Positions 35,173-47,304 of a stretch of 64,000 nt of DNA are shown here, one piece after another. The position numbers were made by a program, and so were the translations under genes. The first letter of the stretch is position 1. Every line of letters begins with the position of its first letter. The notes beneath the pieces are model-generated. The model was given only the letters and a program-made list of their open reading frames with translations. It was not told where the DNA came from and did no database searches. Source of the DNA: Thuidium tamariscinum (taxonomy: Eukaryota > Streptophyta > Bryopsida > Hypnales > Thuidiaceae); NCBI GenBank assembly GCA_947034885.2, contig OX344749.2:53845682-53909681 (forward strand), given 5' to 3'.

Positions 35173-36125
35173 TTAACTCCTAAAGGTTTTTGACTATGTT
35201 TTCACCAGAAATGCTCTAAATTTGCAATCTCAAATACAAGTGCAAAAATTTAGAATTTTTTCTTAAAGATATAACTATAGGATCTTGCAGTAAGGTAGTT
35301 TGAAAAGATGTGAAAAAAATTTCAGAAAATTCCACCATGTAGATTGCAAGATATTAACATTTGAATTGACAAAAATCCATAAATTTTATCCCTGCCAAAA
35401 TTGGGGCAACTGCACTTCACAAGGTCACATTTGTATGAAAAAATGTTCAAAATGATGGTAATCCTTTGAATTCACTCTTCAATGAAAATTGTCTACATGC
35501 TCAAAAAATTTCAAATCATTTGGAACTGTACAACATATAGGAAAAAAATAATAAATAGGAAGAAGTAGAAAAGGATTCAAAATACTAAAGTGTGCACAAT
35601 TTATTTATGGAAATGAAAAATGTCAATCCCAATGGTTGTAATATTTTAATAAACAATCTTCCCCCTACGTTTTAGTTTTTTTTCAAAAATATCAAAAATA
35701 GATTTAAATAAAGGATTTCAAACTTTTTTTTTTGTAGTATAGAGATTCTATTACTACCTACAACTATCCCCAAATTAAAACTCCTCATAACTTTCATATC
35801 ATTAATCAAAATGTAATGATTCCAAGCATTTTGCATAAATACAGATCTCTAGACTGATTTCAAATTTTCATTTCTTAAGAAAGTAATTCTTAAAGAAGTT
35901 TTTTAGCTGCCCAAGTTGCCCACTAAGTAAAGAAAGCAAAATATTATGCCATAATTTTTTAACTATGAAGTCTAAAATTATGAAAATTATTGGGCCTTAA
36001 AGCTACTCCTTGGAGGAATATTTTATGAAAATTTCAAAGAAAAAAAAAATCAAAACTCTAATTGTAATGAATTGCATAAAATTGTTATGTTGCTTAAAAA
36101 CGTAGTTTAGAAATTTGGGGGTTAA
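35173..36125 (+). mobile_element. MITE family A, full-length copy
   Basis: The left end is TTAACTCCTAAAGG and the right end is TTGGGGGTTAA, with TTAA on both sides; length is 953 bp. The whole length parallels 42734-43685: 'tttttgactatgttttcacc', 'ggatcttgcagtaagg', 'tgcacttcacaaggtcacat', 'tgtacaacatata', 'agtaaagaaa' and 'gggccttaaag' occur in the same order. Non-coding. Confidence 0.85.
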
Positions 36126-39100
36126 TACACTATTATGGAAGTTTGAAATTTTAAAAAATAGTTATGATGTGAAAGAATATCAATTTCAAAGTTAAACCTG
36201 TTAAAATTTGGTTGGTATGCAAGAATTTGGAAGTACTTTATATTTTGTCAATTCTGTTTAGAACTCCAAGAATTTATTCTTTTGCCTTAGCATACTCGTA
36301 TAAATCATTTTAGATTTTTTATAAAATAATCTAAGAAAATTGACATTTATAGTTTTAAAAATATTCACAATGTGATAAATATGCAAATAGTGTTGGTTCT
36401 CACAATATTTGAATAGTTTTTTTGGACTTGAAAGCCTTGGAATTGCATTAGCCATTGTAGAATAGTGAGGTATAGGTTGCATTATAAAGCATTATTACAT
36501 CTTAATGCCTTTGTAGTTGAAATATTGTTGAAATGAAAGGATGAATGCATTCAATTTATATATTAGAGTGGTATAAAAAATTTCACAAAAGACAAAATAA
36601 TTACAAATTATGGTGTACAAAATCAAGTTTTAACATAGCTAACTTTCAAAGTAATTTTCTTTTACAACACAACTAATTTTTTCTACAAGCTTCTACAGTA
36701 ATGTGTTGCATGTCACATACTAAAGTCTATATATAGTTTTGGACTTTGTTAATTGATGCTAGTAGTATCATTACATGATTTTTGAGACCTCCAAGAAATT
36801 GCAAGTTTCCAAATTGTGGAACATTGTAGGGACTTTGGAGATGTTGTAGAGAACTTAGTGAACTTTGTCATGTAAGCAAACTGATATAGTTGAGAATATT
36901 GCATCAAATAATACTAATTAATTAATTTTTAAAAGCAATTATTAAATTTTTATATATAAATATAAATATTTTTTTTGGAAAGTTCTTAGTTTTTGGAAAA
37001 ATGATTTTAATTTTTTTTAATTCAAAAAATGAGACTAGCAATGGTTGGTTCACTATGCAACAAGAACAATTTTGGGGAACAACCCCAAAACAATCTCTTA
37101 GAAGGCTAAAAAAAATGTAATAGGTTATTTGAATGAAAAAAATTCAAATTTATACTTAGTTTTGTTTGTCACTATAAACCTTGTAACTTGCAATAATACT
37201 TTAGATTCTTGATTGCATTCAAAATTTTAGAATGGAGTGGATACAAAACTTATCAAGTTTCAATTTTTTTATTTAACTCATTAAAGACGAAGGCCATTTT
37301 CCAATCAAAAACCACTCAAAAGTGCCCCTATTGCTATATTCATTGAAATTTTTTAACAAAATGTTTATTTTATAAGGCAATCTAACTTTGGGAATTGGGA
37401 TCTTATACCGGACTTACAAATGAAGTCCTAAGAAATTTGTGACATTTGACCATTATTGGATTTAAAAATAGGAGCATTGGAAAGAAATTTTTTTTCACTA
37501 CTTTTGAGAATTACAAATGCCTTTGACCATTGATTGTGGATAATTTTTGCATTATGGATTTTAAATTAAAAAGTTTGTTGTACTCAAGATGATATTAGTA
37601 ATGTCTATAATTACTTTGAAGGCAAAAAAAGATGTGGAGTACAATAAAAAGAAACCTTACAATGTGGCAATGCTCAAAAGTTCACACTGCACAATAGATC
37701 TTTTTTAGCACATTTGTCACAACATAATTTTGAAACTTGGAAATCCTAATAGTGAATTGAAAGATATAATAATATTTTAGAAGGTCAAGAAAAAAAAAAT
37801 TTCTAGGGTACTCACATAGCTTTGCAATAGATCCTCCAAGGCTTCAACTTTAAGAGGCAAATGCCTCCTATGCAACATCAATAAATTGTGGATCTTGAAG
37901 CAAGGCACCAAAAAACAACTACTAAATACAATATCCTACACTTAAATTCTTGTTAACCCTATATTATACATCTAAAATCCCCTGATATACTCTAATTACA
38001 AAGAATTGTAAGCTCTAAGAAAAATTTAGTCTAGTTGGTTTATAAATTCATTTAAAAATAAAAATTTGACAAAAAAAAAATTCAAATATAAATACATTTG
38101 AAAATACTTATTCTAAAATTTAGTCTCAAAAAAATCCTCCATCAACTTTTTGATATAATATTTCTTAAACAAAAAAAATGGAAGATGAATGAACATTCAA
38201 AAAACTACACAAAAAGTTGTATAGTATACTCAATGTTTTGGATATAATTTTTTATTCATTGTTTTATAGTTATTTAAATTAAAATAAGCTAAATTTCAAA
38301 TAAAATTATGTAAAAAGTGTAAGTTTTGACAAATAAGGTTGTATGTTAAAGTACTAAAATACAATCACTAGTTGACATAATTACCACATATAAAGTAAAG
38401 CACAACCTAGTTATGTTACAAATATCAATGTATTTTAAAATTAAATTTATAATTATAAAAAATTATTGTATAAATGAAATAGATATTAATTTGAACAATA
38501 TGCTATGATAAATTAAAAAGTTTCAAGTCCCATAAACCGCATCATGGTACATTTTTAATTAGAAGAAATAAATGTTGTAGTAAAATAGAATTTTTTTTTT
38601 GATTATCTAATAATACAACATTTATTTCCTTAAAATTTTATAAGAAGATTTAAAATTTAAATATGAAACCTTTTTAACATAAGCAAAATTAATTTATTCA
38701 TTAAAACAAAACAATTTGTTGGATATGGTCTTGTCATTGTTGAATATTGTAAGTATGAATGTAAAATGATTGTTTGTATATTCAACTTGACAAAATGTCT
38801 TGTAAAAGAAATTAACTTTAATTTCAATAATGAATTCTATGTGCAACAACAAATTAAATTTATAAGTTAGAGTTTTTCAAATTACATTGATCTAATGAAT
38901 TTTGGTTGATATTATAATACCTGAGTTCCAAAGAATAAAAATTCATTTCTTTCCAATCCAAGACTTAATAAAACTTTTTTTTCACCTAGTCTAAGTGCTT
39001 GTAGTATTTCATCGCACTAAACATATATTGATGATACGCATGACTGTTTGTTTTATATTTGGAATATAGCATGAAACATAGACTTTCACATCCATTATAT

Positions 39101-42100
39101 CAACTATTTCAAAAAAAATTAATAATATTCATGAATATTCTGAACCATCATTTGCTTGTAAATGTTTTGTAATTAAGGTATTATAAATCATTTCGCTTCT
39201 AATCAAAAACAATTTTTTCATTTGAAGACTTAAATCAAACCCCACACAATTACATTTTAAAAATTTATAGAAATCTTTGAAGAATTCAAAAGTATGATAT
39301 GCATTTAGTATACTAAATTAATACCCTTTTGAATCTCAATTCATACTAAAATATAATTATATCAACAACTTTATAATGCAATTTCTATACATAAATTTAA
39401 GATTTAAAAAGATTAAAAGTTTATCGAAAATAAGTGTGTCATTTAAATGAATAATATGAAATTCTTCAAAAAAAAATTCTTGAGCTTCAAATCAAATTTT
39501 TTCTAAATTAAAAAAGAAACTTGATGTCATTGATTGCATATGCGAAGTACAATGAAACATCAATTCCAAGACTTTTCCAATGATTCTACTAAAATATTGT
39601 CATTCAACAATAACATGCATATATTTTATATTTGAATGGAAATTATAGAATTTTTTCCCCCTTTTATTTGATGTTTAATGTCATTTTCAATAAAAGTGAT
39701 TTGTTTTCACTTCAATTATTTTTTAATATCAATCTAATTAGTATTAAAGTTCAATTATTTTAAATCTTATATAAATAAATAAAGAAGATAATGCCTTAGT
39801 TAGATGCAGATACAACAAATAATATAAAAATATGGCTTCAAGTCAAGTTACTTGAATTTGAATAGTTTTGAAGTTCTAAGTATGATTTTTTTATTGACAA
39901 TGATTTATATAATTTCATTGTATTATTAAATTATTGCTTCATTACTAATAAGAAATTAGAAGAGGCGAGGAGAGTGAAGAGTCATTTGAATATTAAAAGT
40001 ATGACCTTTGACAATCATGAAATACCTTCATATAAAAACAAATTATTGAGCAAATTATATCAAACACATTTGACTTTACACTAATGATTTCTTAAGAACT
40101 CATTCATTGAATTGATAAATGCTATATCATTGTAATTGCAACCATTAGATTGAAAATAGTTATGGTCTAAAGTGAATTCCATATTTGTTAATTTAGAAAT
40201 CCCAAAACTCACTCACAAAATTTGCTAAAATTTGTGCCCAATGTGACTAAGCAATTATAGAATTGTAAAGTAAAATGTACTTTTGGTCTCAACTTGGGCA
40301 ACTAAGAAAAATTATTTTGTTTTGAAAGGGATTGTAATTCAATTATAGTACCATGTACTTTGTAACTAAATCATTTGAGTATGTTGTATTAAAATTGTAA
40401 AGTGTAAAATCTCATTGATAGGAAGGTATTGTCTTTGAAATTTAAAAAAAGTCCTAAGTTTTAACTCACAAGGAATTAGATGGTGCGCCATATAATGATG
40501 AACCTATGACAAAAAAATCAACCATTGTAGAATTCTAAAACACTCCATTTAGACCATCTATACTAAAATTACAATGTTCTTCTAATTGTTGTTTTTATCT
40601 ACAACAATGGATTTGTGTCCTTAATAATTTGTATCATTGTTGTCAGTCTATTGAATTTCTCAAAAATACTTATACATGAAGGCAACTTGTTATAAAAAAG
40701 GTGCATCTAGAAGATGAACCTATAAATGAAAAGGGCCTCTACTATAGGTGTTACTCATTCCTTGTATCTCGGATGCAAACTCAACCAATATTGGTTCATA
40801 AATTTTGTTGTTTTTTGGAGTTTTTGAAATGCACATTGGATTGTAGTATTTATTAGGTCAAAATCAAGAAAAATGAATGTTAAACTATAAATTAAGTATA
40901 TACCACTACTCTATTCTAAAAAATACCAAAGTACTTAAGATACTCTAGAATTACACTTGTACATAGATTTAACATCTTTAAGTTGTAGAAAGTCTAAGTT
41001 AATAGACAACCTTATAAATAATTGGTAAATATCATTTCAAACCACAATTACACAAGAACAATAGAGCATGTGACAATCTTAGCTAAAATAAGAATTAATT
41101 ATCTTTTGCCTTCCTCGTACTCGTCATAAATGCAAATTCAAGTTGCCAATCATTCAAGAATCATGGTTAAAGTTGAAATTGTTTGCCTTGTAGGTAAAAA
41201 ATATAAGCACCATGAAGAGAATAAATCTAAAGACTATAGGAGATGTTCTAAAAGTAAAATCACATTACAAATCCAACAATTTAGTTGCTTCATCAAGATT
41301 CCTCTTCAATCAAAAGATTTCTAAATTGCCTAATTCTAGAGGAGGTAATAAATTATAAGCCTTTTTTTGGAATAAATGCAAAGTAACAATATGACCCTAC
41401 ACTAAGTGTTTAGGATCCTTGTATATGTCAACTTTTATATTTAGGATTTTTTTTAATAATAGAAGTGTGGATTTTAGAAGGTCAACCACTTAAATTTACC
41501 TTGCCAAATTCTTAGAAAATATCTAGGTTGCTATAAAATTACAATGAAAATTAGGGTAGCATGTTTTGTAATAAAACATGTCCAAATAAGTTCGAAGGCA
41601 TTCCAACACCAATAAGTATTTGAACTAGTAGCTATCTCAAATTTTGATAGAATTAAAAAAAATATGATATGTTGACTAGCATATTGAAAGCATATAATAT
41701 CCAAAGAAAGCCAAAAAGAAGATTTTTTTTACACCTTCAAATCCTTTAGACACTCTTGGCTAGTTGAAATCTTGAAAAGTTTAAATTCCATCATTATGGA
41801 TTTTTATGGTTCTTTGTTTGGTAGTTTGCCAACTATTATAGGTCCAAATGACCTAAAAAAAAGGGATAATGGACCCCCTAGGCTAATTTGGTTCTTTTGA
41901 AGCTAATGAACAATTCATTTGTCATTTGGATTTGTTCTCCAAAAGTTAAGAATAAGATCAACAATAAATTTGATTTACTTTAGTAATTAGTAATTATTTA
42001 TAGAAAACACTTGGAATTAAAGGAAAAGAAGGAGAATTTGACAAAAGTATATAGTGCCCCCCCCCCCCCTCCCATAATCCCCATAGCAACCCATTTCTTT

Positions 42101-42733
42101 GTCACTAGAAGAGATTTTGGGCTAAAACAAGCCCACAAGTTCTCTCAAGTTCTCTCAAGTTTATGGATTGTAGGAACTCAATACATCAAGTTGATATGGT
42201 CAAGACCATGCCATATCAAATAATTTTGATTGATTAATCAATCAATCAATCAATATTTTTAAATATTTTTAAAATATATAATCATTTTTCAAAATTTAAT
42301 ACTTTTTGAATTTTTGAAAATTAAAAAAGAATTTAGGCAATAGTGGATGGTTCATAGTTCTTAGATGACAAGGGAAACAACCTTGAAATAGCCCTTCCTT
42401 GGCCTCAAATTCTTTTCTAATGATTGTTAATCATTTTGGTTCATTATAATGGACTTTGGCCAATTTTGCCAAATCATTGTTTCAAAGCCATCATACTCAT
42501 TTTTTTTTTTGCTTTTCAAGCTCACTTCAAAGAAAATTGGGTCCCTTTAAAATTTCTTGAATCCTTCTTTTGTGTATTTTGTTGAAGTTCTTGTTTATAT
42601 GGTACTAATCCTAGTTAGACTAACCATTTTCATTGAGTATCTAAGTTCTAGTGAGGCTATTAGGGGGGATACTCTAGTTTGTGGTAATTTGTTGCCAAAC
42701 CTTGCCAAAAATTTTGTGTGGAAATTCCATTAC
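36126..42733. other. Long AT-rich gene-free stretch
   Basis: Six and a half kilobases with no supportable gene; stop codons are dense in all frames. A C homopolymer run lies at 42057-42069, a TCAA-type tetranucleotide run at 42231-42254, and a 10-bp tandem 'caagttctct' near 42136-42160. The segment 37020-37100 loosely resembles 42320-42400, probably another decayed repeat. Confidence 0.55.
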
Positions 42734-43685
42734 TTAACCCCTAAAGGTTTTTGACTATGTTTTCACCAAAAATGCTCCAAAACTGCCATTTCTAATACAA
42801 GTGCAATTTCTTTTTAAAAACACATTTTTGACTCATGTAATCTTAGGATCTTGTATTAAGGTGTTTTGTAAACATGTGGAAAAAATTTCAGAAATTTCCA
42901 CCATGTAGATTGCAAGATATAAGCATTTGAATTGACAAAAATTGTTTTTTTATCCTTGCGAAAACCCGGGCAGCTGCACTTCACAAGGTCACATTTGTAT
43001 GAAAAAAAATTCAAAATGGTGGTTACTCTTTGAATTCATACTTCAATGCAAGTTGGCTACATTGTCAAAAAATTTCAAACCATTTGGAATTGTACAACAT
43101 ATAAGGAAAAAATAAGTAAGTAGAAAGAAGTAAAAAATGAGCCAAAATACTAAATTGTGAACATTTTATTCATGGAATTGAAAATTTTCAATCCCGATGG
43201 TTAAAATGTTGTAATAAACAATCTACACCTTCCGTTTTTATTTTTTTCCAAAAATATGAAAAATTGAATTAAATGAAGAATTTCAAACTTTTTTTGTACT
43301 GTAGAGATTTTGTAACTAGCCGCAAACTACCCCAAACTCAAAATCTTCATAACTTTTGATTCATTGATCAGAATGGATTGATTCAAAGCTTCACATGTCT
43401 GTATAAACCTAAAGAACCAATTTGAAATTTCACTTCTTAAAAAAAAGTTTTTTTTGAAGAAGTTTTTTCAGCTTCCCGGGCTGCCCACCGAGTAAAGAAA
43501 TCAACATATCCTACCATAACTTTTTAACTGTGAAGTCAAGAGTTATGAAAATTGTCGGGCCTTAAAGATACTCCTTGGGCACACATTGTATCAAAATTTC
43601 AAAGAAAAAAAAAAATTCCATCCGTAGTGAGCTGCCCAAAAAATTTATAATCTCAAAAAACGTTGTTCAGGGCTTTAGGGGTTAA
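42734..43685 (+). mobile_element. MITE family A, best-preserved copy
   Basis: A perfect 13-bp inverted repeat TTAACCCCTAAAG (42734-42746) and CTTTAGGGGTTAA (43673-43685) bounds a 952-bp non-coding element. The outer TTAA on each side could be a 4-bp target duplication. This is the copy with the most intact ends and serves as the family reference. Confidence 0.9.
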
Positions 43686-45921
43686 AAGGTTAAGGGAACC
43701 CATTCCATTAATCTTTTAAGGAGAAGAAGACACAACATACACTCTTCAAATATTCAATGGCAAATTCTCAATATGATGAAATAAATCTCAATATTTTGTG
43801 AACTAGGATCTTATAATGGAACAAGTTTATATACTTTTTGCGTTTTTTTTATTTTCAAGATTTTAATGTGAAAATTATTTTAAAAATTTATTTAAGAAAT
43901 GTAGTCTAAATGAAAAATGGAACAAGTATAATGTTTCCAATGAAAAGAGTAGTAGAGATGGAAAAAGAAACATTTTTTGGGGCATTTTTTTGTCTTTAAT
44001 CTACACAAATAAAAAGAAATTGGAAAATAAAATTCAAAATTTTATTTTTCTCAGTTTAAAAAATAAAAGGTTCAATGACTTCAATCTAGTGTGATTATGA
44101 ACACAAAATAATTAGAATGACTCCAAATTTTTTGGAGATGTTCCAAACAATATGATAATGATGTCAATTTTTAATCTTAAGTTTAAAGATTTATGCATAT
44201 CTAAATATTTTAAAATTTTGTAGGATCCAATTTGGTTAGTTTTGACTTTCTACTTCTTCCATTTACAAACGTGTACAAATTTGAGAGAGTTTTTTATTTT
44301 TCAAAATTTTAAATAAAAAATAATTCATTTATCTTAGATACCTAGACAATTTTTTTAGGTGTGTGTGTGTGTGTGTGTGTGTTGTGTGGGGTTGTAAAAA
44401 ATCATTATTCATCTTTCATAAGTTCTTTTCTCCAAAATTTGTGTTTTTTACTTAAGAAGTTTATCATTGAAAATTGTAATAATCTAAAAATCCAACTGTC
44501 AAAATTTTCCACAATTATTTCTATGTATACTCTTGTATATACTAGATAGAGTAGTCTTTACTTTTGTACTATTGAAATTAAAAATTTCAAGGACATCTAT
44601 GTGCAAGAAAATATCAAAGTGACACAATTCATTGAAAAACTTCTTGTTGAAAAGTAGTTGGGCCTTGAAGGGTTAAGTGAAAGGAAAATTTGGTACTTTG
44701 TATTTGATGAAATCAAGATTTTGCACTTCAAATTGACTTTGATGCTATATGGTTTCTTGAAGTGCTTTGTCATTGTTTGTTTTTAAGTTTATAAGGCAAC
44801 TCTCTATATGACAAAGCTTTGAACTTATACCGCCATTCATAGCCTTATGATAGCTATATTTTAGTAGTTTTGTTCATAAAACTCCCTCATATTTGGCCAT
44901 GCTTTGAACTTAGAATCTTTTTTAGATAAAAAAAAACTATTTGTCATGTAGATCAAAATTAGTATGCCCCCTTCTTATGTGATAAAAGCCAATTCCTTAT
45001 ACATATAGATTATAGTTTTTGTTATTTATTCACAAACAAAATCCTATTACCATTGTATTTGAAACAATTAGCATTTGTTTGCATGTATATAATATTGAGC
45101 CTTCTTCTTGTATCTATCAAGCCCAAACAAGCTCTAATCCAAAGCAAGCCCTAGTCCAACCTCTACTTCTTGTATTTCAAAGTATAATACAATTTTGGAA
45201 ACCTCTAAAGATTATCTATGATGATCTGAATCTAAACTTATGGCTTAGAATGCCCCCAAAGGTCTAAATTGAACTTGTAAATCCTACCTTCTATTTGAAA
45301 TTTAAAACAAAATAAAATAAGGAAAATGGTGTGTTTTTGCATGTACCTTGGAGTTGCCATCTTCTAAGATGTGAATGTATATTGTCTTGGATACTCCATT
45401 GCTCTTCATTTTGGTAATGTTTAAGTTTGTTTTGTTTTTTCTTACTCATCAAATGGAAATGTAGCTCTTATTTACCACCTACACCATGTCTTCTTCTACT
45501 TTTTTTTCAATTTTTTTGACTTAAATTCCCTTGTTCTAATTGTTAATTACTTCCTTTGTATATTAGTCATTTGTTTTACAAAACAAGGTAAAAAAATGCT
45601 TTGTTCTAAATAAAAATTATATGCTAGGACACAATTGCTCATTGACTCCAATGGAGAAACTATGTGCCACTTTTTTCGTCTTTTCATCCAAAAATAAATG
45701 TTTGCCTTCAATGAACTATTTTTCAAATCTCCATCAATTACCAAGTCCCTAGCTACTACAAAAAAGAAATTGAATGAATGTCAAGATTTTAATGGTCATT
45801 AAAATGTTCTAAGGTCATCCATTGAACCATTCTAGTCCATGGTGTCATTTTGGGGTTAAACATCTACTTCTCATAAAAAATTAATAAGACAATAGTGAAC
45901 AAAATTTTCAATTCTATTCAC
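43686..45921. other. AT-rich gene-free stretch
   Basis: A GT run lies at 44359-44382. A phrase ggccttgaagggttaag at about 44661-44677 resembles the right end of the TTAA families but I find no left partner. Short frames (45019-45267, 45547-45744) have no motifs. Confidence 0.5.
44359..44382. repeat. GT microsatellite
   Basis: Twelve GT dinucleotides in a row. Confidence 0.9.
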
Positions 45922-46752
45922 TTAACCCCTAAGAGCTCAAATGACCATTTTATGGTCGCTGCCCAACTTCGGGCAGCATTTTCGGGCAAAAAAAAAACTT
46001 TTTTCAAAATTTCAAAATATTGGATTGTGTTTCAACATTTGCATTCAAAACTAAGATCTATACGGTCAAACAAAAGTTATAGCAAAAAAAAGGAGAAATA
46101 GTACAAAGTGTCTAAAATTGCTTAGTGTTGAAAAACTTACTATTTGGGGGAAGTATTGATGCTCTCATTAATAAATATTTTTTATTTTTTAACAAATCAA
46201 TAAAAAACACAATTTTGATCAATCAAAAAAAATTTGAAATCCTAAAAATAGAAATTGTATTTTTGGTGAATTCTTGAAGTTATATCTTCAAAATTCATTT
46301 GAAGAGAATCTATAAATATTTTTTAAATTTTGATCATATGGATACTTTCTAATTTTTGTGCTTTACATTATCTTCTTTGATGCTAAATTCAAAAAAGTTG
46401 TAAAGCTTATATTATATAACACATTTGTATTTTGTCTTAATTCATTGGGCTTTTAGAGGTTGAATATTTTGCATTTTTTTATAAATCAATAAAAAACACA
46501 ATTTTGACCAATCAAAAAAAATTTCAAATCCTAGAAATAGAAATTATATTTTTGGTGAATTTTTGAAGTTATATTTTCAAAATTCATTTAAAAATAACCA
46601 AAAAATAATTTTTTTACTTTGACTATATGGATACTTTCTACTTTTTGTGCTTTACATTATCTTCTTTGACACTAACTTCAAAAAAGTTGTAATGCTTATA
46701 TTTTATAACACATTTGTGTTTTGTCCTAACCCCTTGGGCTTTTAGGGGTTAA
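45922..46752 (+). mobile_element. MITE family C with internal tandem duplication
   Basis: The left end TTAACCCCTAAGAGCTCAA and the complement of the right end TTAACCCCTAAAAGCCCAA match at 17 of 19 bases, with TTAA flanks. The element is 831 bp. Its right two thirds consist of two diverged copies of a 288-289 bp unit (about 46171-46459 and 46460-46752), and each ends with a right-terminus-like phrase: 'ttgggcttttagaggttga' and 'ttgggcttttaggggttaa'. Non-coding. Confidence 0.82.
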
Positions 46753-47304
46753 AATGCACTCATGCAACTTCCCCCAAAATAAGATGAAAAAAATGTTTTT
46801 TCCATCCTACAGCGCCTTTGAAACCATCCCAAGGACCCACCGTTCTCAGTATCGTTTCAGGGTTAATAAGCATGTACTCCGTACTACACATGTCGATGCA
46901 TTACACAGCGACTATTACCCTTTCTGTGTTTGTGTTTATTACGTGAACCTTGTAGTCCAAAATGCTATCTCGATTGAAATTCCACGAAATCAAGCACATC
47001 CTTCTGGCTTGTAAATCACTGATCAGGAGACGCTATCTTATCTCGTGAAAAACTCATACCCTTAACGTTGAAATATGCTATAATGTCGTCCCATAGAAGA
47101 AGATTCAATCCCACACTTCTGGGCGTTTGCAACTCTGTTCATGTCTGAAGTACCAGTACTGAACAGCTCCCGAGTACTTAAAGCAAATCGGTCACCCATC
47201 CCGGCTACTTTCAAATCCTACTATGTGAAGGGAGGGTGTTTCTATAACAAATGTTTTCTTGTCCTGCAATCGGCTAGAACCAAGAAAAACCCGCTTCTAA
47301 TTGC
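46753..47304. other. 3' flank of the SHMT gene
   Basis: Composition rises to GC-balanced. It should hold the 3' UTR of the minus-strand SHMT gene. No polyadenylation signal is clear. Confidence 0.45.
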
